Assembly (NCBI RefSeq): GCF_024139115.2
Contig: NC_085140.1
Location: forward strand, 45,974,180 to 46,038,179
Reading direction: 5' to 3'
Source: Armigeres subalbatus
Lineage: Eukaryota > Arthropoda > Insecta > Diptera > Culicidae
DNA: 64,000 nt
Shown: one piece after another, positions 34,705-45,745 of the stretch
Position numbering within the stretch: position 1 is the first letter of the stretch
Layout of the letters: each line of letters opens with the position of its first letter
Made by a program: the position numbers and the translations under genes
The notes under the pieces: model-generated
What the model saw: the letters and a program-made list of their open reading frames with translations, nothing else
Database searches by the model: none
Told to the model about the DNA's origin: nothing

Positions 34705-36940
34705 GAGGTGGAGGAACTCTCATCGCAGTTAAATGCTCTCTGACAAGTTTGTCAGTTCATGTACCGGAGAGTGAAACACTTGAGCAGATTGTTGTGTAGG
34801 TTATGCTCACCCATAAATCAGAGATGCATCTGAACACGAGAATGCGTGTTCGTGTTCAAAAAGTTCTGAACACTGCACACTGTTCAAGAGCACTGACCTA
34901 ACTTAGCAACTTGTATCCTAGGAAAACAAACTCAAGCGACGGCATGCTACTCATTTTTTGGCTAGTAATGGAACACGTGGGCGTCTAACGGATAGAAATC
35001 AAGCATGTTCGTATGTTTTTGCATAGTTCCAAAATCTAAGGAATCTTAGTTACCATGATCGTTTTGCTTGCGTACCAACCCAGTGCACACTGAACTGTGT
35101 TCAGAGTTCAAAACTTAGAACATCAAGGCGCGCTCTTGGCTCATGTTCTGTTCAGGATGCATCTCTGCCATAAATCCGTTTACATCTGTGGCATTTTCTT
35201 GAGGCCGAACAGTGACCCCGGTAAATTTGTTGCGCATTCCGACTGTGTAAATCAAATCGTCGACACAGCTACCCCATGTGACACCGTAGTCGTAGTTGGG
35301 GATGACAACCGTTCTAGGCTCAAATAGTTATATCATGACGAAGTGGGAGGATACTTGCCAACCAACGGTTCTTCCGAGCTGGAATTAACTCTAACTGAAA
35401 CTTTGATTGCTAGTGGCTTGAAGAAAATCTGCAATGTATCAAATTCGAACGGAAGTCTTCCCGATCAGCACAAGTTGGACAAAACTGGTTGCAGCAACTT
35501 GATTGTGACTAAAACTGCGCTAGGAGTCTTCCCAGATGAGTGGAAAATATCAGCAGTTACGCCAATTCATAAGGCGGGTAGCTCCCATAATGTTGAGAAC
35601 TATCGTCTAATCTCGATTCTTAATTGTCTGTCCAAAACACTCGAACTGTTGCTTCATGAACGTATGTATGTGGCTGCTAAACCTGTTATCTCTGAGTACC
35701 AACAAGGCTTTGTACGAAATCGCTCAACTGTAACAAACCTGATGACCTACACTAGCATGCTGAATTCTAACCTGGAGAAGAGATGTCAAGTTGACATCAT
35801 TTACATCGACTTTTCGGAGACTTTCGATAAAGTTCCTCACGGATTAACTTTAAATAAATTAGAACGTTTAGGTTTTCCTGACTGGAATGTCACTTGGCTG
35901 CATTCTTAACTGATTGGTAGGCCATCCTTCGTTAAATTAGGCACTGTCTCATCCAATACATATCCTACGCCATCCGGAGCGCCACAAGGCAGTCACCTAG
36001 GGCCGCTGATTTTCATCATTTTCGTGAACGACTTATGCTGTAAAATTCGATCTCATCGCTTCATTTACGCCGATGATTTGAAAATAATTCGAATTATTCA
36101 ACCATTGACCGATTGCCTTGTGCTGCAATAAGATCTAGATGTCATAGCCAACTGGTGTTGTTTAAATGGTATGGAGATAAATGCGACGAAATGCAACTCA
36201 ATAAGTTTCACCTGATGCAGAACGCAGATGAACTTTCGTTACTCGTCATGCGGAAAAGAACTGAAAAGTGTGAGCTCCATAAAAGACCTGGGAGTTACGT
36301 TTGACCGCAAGCCGAATTTTAATGAACATATTGCAACGAGTACTGCCAAAGCTTTCGCCGTACTAGGCTTCATGCGCCGGAACGCTCCAATTTTGATGAC
36401 GTTTACTCCCTGAAAAGCTTGTATTGCTGCCTCGTGCGAAGTGTATTCGAATTGCACAGCATATGTGGGTGCCCTATCACGAAATCCAGATGACGCGAAT
36501 TGAAAGGGTCCAACGTAGTTTCGTTCGTTTTGCCCTCAGGCGATTGCCGTGGAATAATCCTTTCAGGTTACCGCACTACAAAGAGCGATGCCAACTGATT
36601 CGACTCGAAACCCTTCGATAACGATGTGGAGATTTGCAGAGGGTTTTTGCATTTGACATTATTAACAACCACGTGGACTGTCCTGAGCTCTTGCAGCAAG
36701 TTAACTTTCATGTTCCGCCAACGTCAGCTCTTCCAGCCTGTCTGACACTTCACAATGTTTGGGCAAAATCATCCGCTTGAACGTTGCTTCAACCTCCTCA
36801 ACGACATTGATTGGTTCGATTTTAATTGTAGCAGAACCATATTCAAAACTAGATTAAGGCAAATTTTTAGTTAGCATATAAGTTTTAAATTAGTCTGCAC
36901 AGTTAATACTGAAGATAAAGATAAATAAATAAATAACTAT
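34705..36940 (+). pseudogene. Jockey-like LINE ORF2 remnant (endonuclease and reverse transcriptase)
   Basis: RGGGTLIAVKCSL at about 34709, VPESETLEQ at 34756 and VYICGIFLRPNSDP at 35177 are endonuclease signatures, ending with VVVGDDN near 35300. A deletion joins this to the reverse transcriptase, which runs in one frame (35343-36413) with stops at 35907 and about 36129: VFPDEWKISAVTPIHK, YQQGFVRNRSTVTNL, YIDFSETFDKVPHGL (motif A), PSGAPQGSHLGPLIF (motif B) and FIYADDLKI (motif C, YADD at 36066). Frameshifted C-terminal matches (HMWVPYHEIQ, IERVQRSFVRFALRRLPW) follow at 36424-36621. The 3' end has AAATAAATAAATAA at 36923-36936. A 349-bp MITE (34819-35167) splits the endonuclease. Identification as Jockey superfamily is by motif. 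Confidence 0.88.
34819..35167. mobile_element. 349-bp hAT-like MITE inside the LINE endonuclease
   Basis: CAGAGATGCATCTGAACA (34819) is inverted at TGTTCAGGATGCATCTCTG ending 35167. The direct 8-bp duplication CCATAAAT lies at 34811-34818 and 35168-35175. With the element and one TSD copy left out, the endonuclease reads straight through (THKSVYIC). The interior has inverted GTGTTC/GAACAC words. Element plus TSD is 357 bp, a multiple of three. Confidence 0.9.
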
Positions 36941-37524
36941 TTATTTTAAACGAAGTTATTTTGAAAACCAAAAGACGAAAACTGTGTTGCAAATCAATTT
37001 AACGCAAGATCAATGTGCTTCGTTTAATAAACTTTTACAACACTATCGATTCCGCATTAAATAATGTTGTGCTCTTCGATGCAGACTTTATTTTTACCAC
37101 TTCGCGTTCTCCAACACTAGCTGGCGTGATCAGCATCAACACGATCGATTGCACACTATAGTTAAACAAATTTCTGCTACCTGTCATAAGACGAGTTTAT
37201 GGTGAAAACATTCCACTAAAAAGCTCAAAATAATTTTCTTATCAAATTTCTGCTACTCGAGGTAGATTTTTTTCACTTCGCGTTCTCCCGGACTAGTGCC
37301 GTGTGCAAATAGTAAAAAAAATCACCAAATTTAAATTTGAATCAGTGTTTCACTGAAGACGTTTTATAGAAGAAAACTACATACGTATTTGTCAACTGAG
37401 AATGGGGTTATGTAGTAAGCGTTAATAGAAAAATTTGTATAATCTAAAGTTTTGAAAACAACAAGATTTTGTTCAGTGGCGCAGCCAAAATTTTTGATAA
37501 TATGAAGTCTGGTTTAAGTTTAAA
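36941..37524. other. intergenic sequence with imperfect direct repeats
   Basis: AAATTTCTGCTAC and CACTTCGCGTTCTCC occur together twice, at about 37110/37169 and 37245/37275, in different order. This suggests a diverged tandem repeat. No coding frame. Confidence 0.4.
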
Positions 37525-37710
37525 TTTGTTTCGAAATTCCGCGGAATTCCGTTAAATTTCGTTAGAAGCTAGTTTTTTCTAGCGATTTTTTTGCAATTTT
37601 TTGAAACGAAACGAAATCAAGAAATCAGATTTCGCCATGCTCAAATTCCGCGAAATTCCGCGGAATTTCGTTTCGAACCATCTGAAACGAATTTTTTCGA
37701 AATACCGCAT
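37525..37710. repeat. GAAACG repeat with CCGCGGAATTTCG block
   Basis: TTCGAAATTCCGCGGAATTC, GAAACGAAACGAAATC and TTCCGCGGAATTTCGTTTCG recur here and match 33320-33500 in inverse orientation. Frames over it are artefacts. Confidence 0.55.
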
Positions 37711-37779
37711 ATGCTTAACCAAGACGTCTTCCTATAGATTATTAGCATATCATCTGGAATATATCTTGAAATTCTTTCG

Positions 37780-39170
37780 AAAAAGCCTTCAGACATTTTT
37801 TCGTAAATAACTTAAATAATTCTTTAGGAAATCCCTCCAGGAATAATTTTGGAAAGTCATTCTGGAATTGTCCCAGTAACTCAGTTGATTCAAAAGTATT
37901 AGATTGCTAGTGTCGCTCATATTCGCGTGACTAACATCTTGCATCGGCCTAGCAGCCAAAGAACCGGTTTAATGAATGTCAAACCGATGTTGTTGGTGAA
38001 ACGAAACATTTACTACAATATGGTAGGACATCATGAATAGCAAAGTTCGGCTTATCGAAGCATAATTTGATAAAACATTCTTAATGACTACAGCGCTACT
38101 AGCGTTCTAGTACTTATGCTAGCTTCTACTAGTAATTCACTTAAAATTTCTCCAAAAAATCATCCGCATCCTCTAGGAATTTCTTTGGAATTCCCCTCCA
38201 AAATTTCCTCCACCTTAACCTTCACCGGAATATCATTCAAAAAATCTTCTAAAAATTATTTTAAAAATTGTTACATGTAATCCTTTGAAAACGATTTCAA
38301 GAGTTCCTCCGCAAATCCCTCCAGGTATTACATCACAAATTTCTCCTGTAATTTCTTCGGAGTTTCCTTCTAATATTCCTCCCAAAATTCTGGGACGATA
38401 GTTTAGGAATATACTGAGCAATTTCGAAAAAAAAATCTAAAGGAATTTCAAAAGGAACTTCGATATTTTTAAATTTCTCTAAGAAGTGTTATTGGACAGT
38501 ACACCCAGATTTCCTTTGAAAAATCCGCTGACAATTACTTCGGAGATAAATTCCGAAATACCTCAAGATATACATTCGAAAATTTAAAAAAGGAATTCGT
38601 AGAATTCCTACGGTTATACTGTTAGGAATTTCTTCAGAACTTTTTCCAGGAATTCTTTTAAAAATTCCTTTGGGAAAACCATAGACAAGTCCTACAGGTA
38701 TTCTATCGAAACTATCACTCCAATTTTTTTCAAAATTTCTTTCAGGGGATTCTTCTGGAAATTTCTTTAAGAATTCATTGAGGAACTTTTTTGAAAATCC
38801 CTTCACAAATTTTTAGTACACAGGATTTTGTTTTTACACGATTTTTTTTCGCTCGTATTTTTGATCGTGTGACTTCAATTTGCCACCAAACTCTTCGCAA
38901 CATGTTTCAAAAAATCCAGAATAAATCAAAGAAAAATCACATGATAATTAATATACGTTAAACATTTAGGATGAGTGGAAAATTGAGAAAATGTAAATCG
39001 CGTAAAAACAAAATCCAGTGTATTTCAGAAGTTATGTCAGGACTTTGTAAACGAAATTCTTCCAGTAATTCTTCAAGAAATTCCTTCGGATACGCTAGGA
39101 AGAATACTGGAATACTTTTGGAATTTCTCTAAGATTTTTTTACAACTTCCTCCCGAATGCAAGTAATGCG
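37780..39170. repeat. degenerate TTTCCT/GGAATTTC low-complexity region
   Basis: Words such as GGAATTTCTTCAG, TTCCTCCAGGAA and AAATTCCTTTGG recur irregularly, a pattern I associate with a common Aedes dispersed repeat. A region of different composition (about 37900-38130) and a MITE (38819-39020) interrupt it. The 105-codon minus frame at 38489-38806 is rich in Phe, Lys and Glu from the repeat and is not a gene. Confidence 0.5.
38819..39020. mobile_element. 202-bp MITE with long inverted ends in a TA site
   Basis: CACAGGATTTTGTTTTTACA, then CGATTT, at 38819 is inverted at the right end AAATCGCGTAAAAACAAAAT, then CCAGTG, ending at 39020; there are two mismatches in about 26 bp. TA lies on both sides (38817-38818, 39021-39022). 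It sits cleanly inside the TTTCCT-type repeat. The TA site suggests the Tc1/mariner group. Confidence 0.85.
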
Positions 39171-39634
39171 CTACTAAAAAAACCACTGTTTACTAAATAT
39201 CAAATCTTTCAAACAAAAACTATTTTCTAAACTGCTCAAATTAGTTCCAAAAGGCTAGAAGAGATAATAGTTTCTACTGTATTTTAACAGTTGCATAATT
39301 GTTGGGAGTGTCGGGTAATGTTAATGTGTGCACAAAGTCATTTGCATCAAAATCAACTGAAATCATTGTCATACACCAGCCAATGCAAATGTTGTGCAAC
39401 TCAGTAAACGATTACACGGTGGCGTATAAACACAATCAAATTGTTACACAAATTTCTATTCCTTGCGTAACTCTTCCTAATCACTATCATCTGCATCATC
39501 TCACGGACTAATATTAACCATTGTTGGTGACAATGTTGGTTGGTTGTTTAGAAATTAACCTTCTTTCTTTGCTTCTTTCACCGTCGATTTGCTGTGCACT
39601 CGTTCATCATAAGCGCTTTGTAGCTCACCGGGCT

Positions 39635-39643
39635 CTTTTTATA
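39635..39643 (-). promoter_or_regulatory. possible TATA box, minus strand
   Basis: On the minus strand TATAAAAAG is followed by AGCCCGGTGAGCTACAAAG, a GC-richer context than the surroundings. No ORF starting within the next few hundred bases on this strand is convincing, so a short first exon of a gene to the left is possible but unproven. Confidence 0.25.
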
Positions 39644-39794
39644 ACCAAAACACCGGCTTGTGCGCTGAATTCAAAGACGAACTGAGATCCCATAAAACTT
39701 ACCCGTGGCAACGGCCTCGTGGTCGTCATCAAATAAATTGAAACACCAATGTGCCCGTGAAACGAGCAAAAAACTAATTTAATCATCGTTTGTT

Positions 39795-39800
39795 TTTATT
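39795..39800 (-). terminator. candidate polyadenylation signal for the 40.5-43.7 kb gene
   Basis: AATAAA on the minus strand about 660 bp beyond the stop codon. A TTTAAT complement (ATTAAA) at 39779-39784 is an alternative. Neither has supporting evidence beyond the hexamer. Confidence 0.25.
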
Positions 39801-40460
39801 CACCTTAAAATTACATTCACTTTTCACTAGTTCTCTCATCTGATTGCTACTACTGTACCATTATCTACTTCGCTACTATGAACAAATGAACCGCTGGCTG
39901 TTGGTCTCAACGAAGACTACGTACATCGAGATTAGCTATCTTCGTTCGATTTTTACACACATAAAGCTTCCAAAATAACGTATACTTATTGTTCTGAGTT
40001 AGAACTTCAATACTGAATCAATACTGTCATGGCGATTAAATAAATATCCCATTTCAAAAATATGCGCGCCTCGACATATGAAGTCTTCGAATTTACGAAT
40101 CCTACTCTCATGAGAAAAATAAATATGTGCGCAATAGATTAACTTAATTGTCTAATTGGAGGAAACTGGGTGCAAGTCCATTTCGGTTCCGGTCTGTACG
40201 AGATGGCGTTGTATTTCGTTGGGAACTCCGAAATCCCCCTCTATTCCTCATTCGCACAGCTCGACTCAAGGTAAGGCCTTAAGTGCCAGTTGCAGGAAGC
40301 TGCAACAGTAGCGGCATCGTCGGGGAAAGTAATTAATAATGATACACTATCTAGCTAGGAGGGACGTCATTGGCGGCAAAACCCAAGATGGCTTGCTAAT
40401 TCTACATTTTTTTTTTCGACAGGAGAAAGCCTCCGCGGTCAGCGGCTAGCGCCAAAGACT

Positions 40461-43400
40461 TCAACGCTTGATGATGCGAACCTTCGTCCGCACTCCACTG
40501 GGGCGTCGCTTCGGCTTCTTATGCGGGCGGCGATGCGTTCTTTTCCGCTTCTTTAGAGGTGGGAAATGAGGCGGAGGCGGATGCCGAACAGCTAGTTGAC
40601 TACTGGCGGCATTCAGGGAAGAAAGTTTAGTTTTTAGGTTACTCGGTGGAAGAGGCACTGCTGTATAGGGTGGGCCCGGCTTCTTGAAGGCAGGTTGGGG
40701 AATGTCACGAATATTTTCTTTCACGGCATATGAATTCTTATGGGAATGTGATCCAGGGTGGGGTCCTTGAAAACGAGTTCGGTCTCTGAAGGCATCAGCA
40801 ATGTCATCTCGCAAATACGGTTTTGTTGGTTTTCGTCGTCCATGTGAGGTTTGCTCTTTATGTGATGATTTATTGCTTTGCTCTTCAACTAGACGTTCTG
40901 CTTCTTGCTCTATTGCCTCTTTTGTATCATCTAATTCAAAAGAGCCACCTGAGTGTTTCGGATAAATAGTCGGATAAAATTGGTTGATATCGAAAATCGG
41001 AAGAGGATATACGGTTCCCAGCCGTAGACTATCGAACAAGTAGTCATCTTGTCTTCTTTCTATTGTTTGAGTGTTGTCCCCTCGTATGCTTCTGGGAACT
41101 GCTATCATAAACAAGTTTCCTTTTTTACTCTTGTTTGATTTACTGGCAGACATGTGATTCTTAATGTGCCTAATCACATCATTGTACACCGTTACTGCTG
41201 GGTTGGACTGCTTGATTTTGTCTTTTCTTAAATTGGCTTGTTTGAGTGCATTGTTACCGTTTCTACGGGCCGGTACGAAGACACTCTCATTGACTACCGA
41301 ATCTGGTTCAACTTGTGTTGGTCGCTTCCTGTCTCTCAGATAATCTGATACCTCTGTTGAAATATTTTCTGCTAGGCCTAAAGCAGTATCCACATCTACG
41401 TAATGAAAGGCCCGCTTCAAATATGGTGTAACTGGGCCGGTATCGTTATACCCCTTCGGAATATAGAGCGTCGTATTGTCGATGGCTTCATCTAAAAATC
41501 GCAACAGCTCATCCCCATGCAATTGCCTTGGGTCTTGACTATCGAACTCAATCTCAAAATCATTGTTCTTGCGCGATCTTAACAACGTCTTGAGAGGTTG
41601 CACAAAATTAACCACCTCGTATTCCGGAGCATCCGGTAGCTTATGCTGCTGAGTGTATCTCAAAACTTCGCTGTGAATTTCCTCCGGTCGAGGAGGATCT
41701 GTTTCATACTCAATCACATGGTCCGCTATGGTGGGTTCTGCTTCTTCGTCAGATTCATCACCCAACTGTGGGGGGTTTACCAACTCAATAGCATCTCCAG
41801 GCCCGTTGATGAGATACTGATTGGACGATTTGATAGCCTCATCCAAAAACCGAATAAGTTCTTCGCCTTTTAGATTTTGAATCTCTGGACTTATCTTCAC
41901 CATCTTCTCCTCTTCGGGTGGAAGAAACTCCGTAGAGTTTTTGAGTGCCTCATCCAAGAAATTCAATAAATCCTCACCCTGCAGTTCACGAGGATCAACT
42001 AAAGCTTCTGGCATTGGTAATACAAACATATCAGTGTCATTTTGGAATACCAACGCTTGTGCATATGGGAGGTAAATGGTGTGATTGTTATCTTCGTCAT
42101 TGTCGTATTCCAAATCGTTTTCGTAATCGATTTCGTTCTCCCTACTGAAATCATCTTCATCAGAATTAGCATCATGTTCTGAAATACTGTTATTGCTCGT
42201 AGCTTCTAACGACGATAAATCAACTGCCGAAGTATCACGTTTATTCCTACGCTTCTTAGGTGCTTTGGATTCAGATTTAAATTCGCCAAAAGATTCCTCG
42301 CTACCATGATCAAAATGTTCATCTTCCTTACCCTTTTCCGAATACACGATGTTCGTCCTGGAGATGGTGACCTTCTCTCGGATCTTCGGTTCGCTCTTAA
42401 CTTTAGGTTTCCTCAACACCATTACCTGATGCCGAACCTGAGTATAAGTTTTCTTCGGTTCGAAACGATCATGTGATCGCACATCTTCCTCGACGTCTTC
42501 GAAGTCTACTTCACCAAACTTCCTCTTCCCCTCATCAGAATCGTAGAAGTCGGCTTCAACATCCTGGTCACCACTGGCGCGTCCTGCTCGATCGGTTTTC
42601 CGAAACCGTTTGTATCGATTTTGCATTCTTTGCAAAACTTTGTGATCGCTCCTGTCGTCCGTACTCGAAGGACGAAGTCCAAGCTGGTTTTCGAATTCAA
42701 TAAATGCATCCAGTTCGCTAGGGGTTATTACCGCGGTATCCGGAAGCTTCGTCTTCAGCAGGAGTTCATCGCCCTGCTCAACGAAGTGTGCGTCTTCAGG
42801 ATCTGCGATGCCGTCCAGTTCAATCGGTTTAAAGTCGTTTTCAGAATCGTTTCCTTCTGCGTTGCCGTAGTAGAATTTGGAATCAGATTCTTCCTCTTCT
42901 TGCGAATGCAAGTTATTATGGCCAAAATAAGACGGACGCTTTGGGAAGAATTCCTCATAGATGTACTTGTACTTATTCGGTTTGATCTTCAGCTCAACAG
43001 GTCGGTGGTAGCTAGTCGGCTTGGTATTGGGTTGCGTAAATAGACCATATTCGAAACCTTGAGTATCGAAGAACTCCTTTTGCTTGGCTTTTAGCTTTTG
43101 AACATAATTACGTATGGTATCAAATGATGGTGGGTCAGGTGGAAGTAGATTGACTGGAGTGAACTTAATTTCTGGAGGACTTTCGATGTGCAGTGGATTG
43201 ACAGGGCTGGGCTTCAACTTAGGAATGAAAGGAGTATCATACGGACCGGGTTGAATGCTGTGCAAATCAACGCTGAATGGGTAGGATACTTTATGAGGTG
43301 ATATACTTTGAGGATACGAATAATACGATGTTGTGGTAGTAATATGCGGGGGAGGAACGTGGCGTATAAATGGACTTCTGAAGTACGCACTGTTGATGGT

Positions 43401-43685
43401 AGCTGTTGGATAATGCTTCTGATGTATAACCGGCAGCGCATTCCCATAGTCGGGGTAATAGGGAATTGGAATCTGCACCACGTTTGCAGGAACTGGCTTC
43501 AGCACATCACTGATCGTGTGCAGTAATTGTGGACTTATCGATCCAAGCATCTGCAGTGTTCTTGGACCTTTGGGCATCACAACGACAACGTTGGCTACTC
43601 TGGCACTGTTGAAATTTGGCATCACTAGAAACACGAGCACGGTTGCTTGAAGAAACCATCGTGTTGTTAGTTTCTTCACACCCAT
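40461..43685 (-). CDS. large secreted protein with furin-type site and three FLDEA repeats
   Basis: A single 1074-codon frame. Residues 1-28 form a signal peptide (basic MGVKK, hydrophobic FLQATVLVFLVM, likely cut after NSA-28). The first 150 residues are Pro/Tyr-rich (VPPPHITTTTSYYSYP), followed by charged, low-complexity sequence. RNKR at 480-483 followed by DTS is a furin-type processing site that would divide the protein almost in half. The second half opens with an acidic stretch (about 510-540) and carries three copies of a 25-30-residue motif around LxGEELxRFLDEAI near residues 564, 602 and 717, each followed by an N-S/T or similar and an aromatic residue. The last 50 residues are strongly basic and Pro-rich (PPPPHFPPLKKRKR, THRRPHKKPKRRP). 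There is no transmembrane segment after the signal, and no enzyme domain is seen. The start is chosen because it gives the signal peptide and lies 18 bp after a good splice acceptor. Likely an extracellular-matrix, cuticle or processed precursor protein; the function is not known to me. Codon use and frame integrity over 3.2 kb support a real gene. Confidence 0.92.
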   Translation of the reverse strand: MGVKKLTTRWFLQATVLVFLVMPNFNSARVANVVVVMPKGPRTLQMLGSISPQLLHTISDVLKPVPANVVQIPIPYYPDYGNALPVIHQKHYPTATINSAYFRSPFIRHVPPPHITTTTSYYSYPQSISPHKVSYPFSVDLHSIQPGPYDTPFIPKLKPSPVNPLHIESPPEIKFTPVNLLPPDPPSFDTIRNYVQKLKAKQKEFFDTQGFEYGLFTQPNTKPTSYHRPVELKIKPNKYKYIYEEFFPKRPSYFGHNNLHSQEEEESDSKFYYGNAEGNDSENDFKPIELDGIADPEDAHFVEQGDELLLKTKLPDTAVITPSELDAFIEFENQLGLRPSSTDDRSDHKVLQRMQNRYKRFRKTDRAGRASGDQDVEADFYDSDEGKRKFGEVDFEDVEEDVRSHDRFEPKKTYTQVRHQVMVLRKPKVKSEPKIREKVTISRTNIVYSEKGKEDEHFDHGSEESFGEFKSESKAPKKRRNKRDTSAVDLSSLEATSNNSISEHDANSDEDDFSRENEIDYENDLEYDNDEDNNHTIYLPYAQALVFQNDTDMFVLPMPEALVDPRELQGEDLLNFLDEALKNSTEFLPPEEEKMVKISPEIQNLKGEELIRFLDEAIKSSNQYLINGPGDAIELVNPPQLGDESDEEAEPTIADHVIEYETDPPRPEEIHSEVLRYTQQHKLPDAPEYEVVNFVQPLKTLLRSRKNNDFEIEFDSQDPRQLHGDELLRFLDEAIDNTTLYIPKGYNDTGPVTPYLKRAFHYVDVDTALGLAENISTEVSDYLRDRKRPTQVEPDSVVNESVFVPARRNGNNALKQANLRKDKIKQSNPAVTVYNDVIRHIKNHMSASKSNKSKKGNLFMIAVPRSIRGDNTQTIERRQDDYLFDSLRLGTVYPLPIFDINQFYPTIYPKHSGGSFELDDTKEAIEQEAERLVEEQSNKSSHKEQTSHGRRKPTKPYLRDDIADAFRDRTRFQGPHPGSHSHKNSYAVKENIRDIPQPAFKKPGPPYTAVPLPPSNLKTKLSSLNAASSQLAVRHPPPPHFPPLKKRKRTHRRPHKKPKRRPSGVRTKVRIIKR

Positions 43686-43703
43686 CTTTCATAGCGTTTC
43701 AAC

Positions 43704-43730
43704 CTGAATAGAATAGAAAAGAAATATAAT
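43704..43730 (-). other. splice acceptor upstream of the CDS (5' UTR intron end)
   Basis: On the minus strand a pyrimidine-rich run TTTCTTTTCTATTCTATTCAG ends with AG at 43705-43704, 18 bases before the ATG. The exon would begin GTTGAAACGCT. The first exon is therefore expected upstream (higher coordinates). A GATAAAAGC word on the minus strand near 44108 and GC-richer sequence at 43930-44100 are possible promoter and first exon, weakly supported. Confidence 0.6.
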
Positions 43731-44220
43731 TACTAATTGATTCTCAGAATGATTGTAACGTGTGAAGGCAATTTGAAAACCACCCAAATTAATATACTTT
43801 GCGGTTGTGACCCCTTTCTCGTGTTTACCTTTGAAATTGACCCTATTTTGATATCAGTTTAATATTTGTCGTGTTTAATTATTGAGTAAGTATGCCGTGA
43901 TGAGCTATGCTCACACTACCTGAATCAATGCCCCCCCTAGAGCCTAACTTTACGACACTTTATTGTCATCGGTTTTCACTCTCTTAAAACTACTTGACTT
44001 ATGGCCCCTCTTCCTGGTTGCACTCCGCCGCTCCACTCGAGGATCCTGTCCTTCCTCGGCTCCTAGCTTTCCCCGCAGGGGCATTCACATCGGCGATGGC
44101 AGCTTTTATCCTACACGCTACTGAATGGTGGCATGACTTTCTACACGGTTAGATCAAGCAACCAAAAATGAAATAATTTAATTTGAACCGTTGGTGGAGT
44201 AAACCAAATTTGCGTTGGAT
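43731..44220. other. 5' flank of the secreted-protein gene
   Basis: Probably contains the first intron, first non-coding exon and promoter of the minus-strand gene. The GC-richer block at about 43985-44115 differs from the AT-rich surroundings. No coding frame is seen. Confidence 0.35.
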
Positions 44221-44230
44221 GGCCCAGCCC

Positions 44231-44512
44231 GGGCCCTCCTTAGCCGTGCGGTAAGACGCGCCATGCTGAGGGTGGTTGGGTTCGATTCCCGGTGCCGGTC
44301 TAGGTAATTTTCGGATTGGAAATTGTCTCGACTTCCCTGGGCATAAAAGTATCTTCGTGCTAGCCTCATGATATACGAATGCAAAAATGGTAACCTGGCT
44401 TAGAAACCTCGCAGTTAATAACTGTGGAAGTGCTTAATGAACACTAAGGCGGCGGGGCAGCTCTATCCCAATGTGGGGATGTAATGCCAATAAGAGCAAG
44501 AAAAAGAAGAAG
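44231..44512 (+). mobile_element. Feilai-type tRNA-derived SINE, copy with a small 5' deletion
   Basis: GGGCCCTCCTTAGCCGTGCG carries an A-box-like region and GGGTTCGATTCCC (about 44278-44290) is a pol III B box. The body includes TTCGGATTGGAAATTGTCTC, TTAATAACTGTGGAAGTGC and GGGGATGTAATGCCAATAAG, and it ends in AAGAAGAAG-type repeats. Compared with the copy at 60743, 17 or so bases between the A box and CCATGCTGAGG are missing. Similar GGCCCAG flanks (44221 and about 44511) may be the TSD. Feilai is the SINE name I recall for this sequence. Confidence 0.87.
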
Positions 44513-45411
44513 GCCCAGTTCGGGTTGTTTCCACCTAACGCTAGGTTCAAATAGGTAAAATACGCAAGTTTAAGTTCAACCTCTTTAACCTAGAGATGGC
44601 TTCCCACATCGAACTGATATCGAGAGGTATTTTTGTTCTCAGTTTTTGATAACAACGGGTGGAATGAAAAAGACGCCAGTTCGAAAATAGCTCTGATATT
44701 GGGTTGTTTGATCTAACCGTGAATGACCCTGGACGGCCAAACCAGCGGCAGCTGCTGAATCTCGATGACCTACGCGTCAGCATGAGTTAGTCTGCTCTCT
44801 GCCAACTTACCCTTCGTAACACTAAGATCACTTGGGGATATTTCTCGCTTCTTGCAACGCTACAAATCGACCAATAAGATGGCCAATCGGCTGTCGGCGG
44901 AAACAATGCCGGATCAGACCCCAAACCATACCTGGGAACGATGACAGTTCTTGATGGGGTATTAAACCAAAAACGGCGAGGCTCTGAGAAGGAGAAAATG
45001 CCCGAATTAGCTTCTGTCTCCAGAAGCGGTTACTCTAAGTTACCTGACGTCTTTTACACCTGCTCTTCTTCCACACACTCTCTTCTTCTCACTCTTTGTT
45101 AATTTTTGTGTTAAGGCTCAAATTACTGTCATCCAGTCATTGACGAGAAAGACAGCCACGTGCTCGTACCACACCCCCAGTGATAAAACCACCCACCGAG
45201 GAGAAAAAGCAGTCTCCAGCTGGATGGGGGAAGTATTTTTGTTTCCAAACTACATCATCCAAAAGCGAAGATATAACTTTATCGGGTGGATGCTTAATTT
45301 GGTTGTATTTCGCTTTAGTTTTCAAAAAAACTTCGTTTTGCAACATTTTTGGCCAAGAGGGGAAATCGACGATTTAATCTCACCCTCTCTTATATATAAG
45401 TAGTTATAAAA
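44513..45411. other. intergenic sequence, nothing recognised
   Basis: Several frames below 90 codons, none with recognisable content. No repeat structure found. Confidence 0.3.
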
Positions 45412-45745
45412 TCAAGTTGTCAAGCCACTTCCCACGAACTCATTCACTATTGGTGATAGACGACGCAAGATGATCATTTTATAGGCGGCATTCAGAATAG
45501 TAATCGCTCGAAAGTTGTCACACTTCAACTTGTCGCCTTTTTGTAGATGATGAATTTGACCCCTTCCTTCCACTCCTCCGGTAGCTGTTCTGTTTCCCAG
45601 ATTCTGACCATCAGTTTGTGCAGGCAAGTGGCCAGCTTTTCCGGGCTCATCGTCCGCTGAACTGACGTAGTCATCACCTCCGCTGCCTTGACCCTCACTG
45701 CTTATACTCTCAGCGCCATGTTCTTCGTAGTGCTGCTTCCAGTTT
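45412..45745 (-). pseudogene. RTE-like reverse-transcriptase fragment
   Basis: On the minus strand a WKQHYEEH word (about 45735) is the counterpart of WRQHYEEH in the LINE at 18.2 kb. After a frameshifted stretch come KKGDKLKCDNFRAITI and LNAAYKMIILRRLSPIV near 45540-45440, reverse-transcriptase finger signatures. The purine-rich element borders it at 45746, so the LINE seems to be cut there. Confidence 0.78.

Larger units (their letters stand above)
39171..40460. other. 3' flank of the 40.5-43.7 kb gene
   Basis: This stretch lies downstream of the stop codon of the minus-strand gene and should contain its 3' UTR. An AATAAA on the minus strand lies at 39795-39800, about 660 bp past the stop; a nearer signal was not found. 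A TATA-type promoter candidate on the same strand is at 39635-39643. No other ORF is recognised. Confidence 0.4.

Noticed and set aside
42621..43043. 140-codon plus-strand ORF and other frames inside 40461-43685
   Set aside because: They are antisense or off-frame shadows of the 1074-codon gene, which has a signal peptide and a continuous frame.
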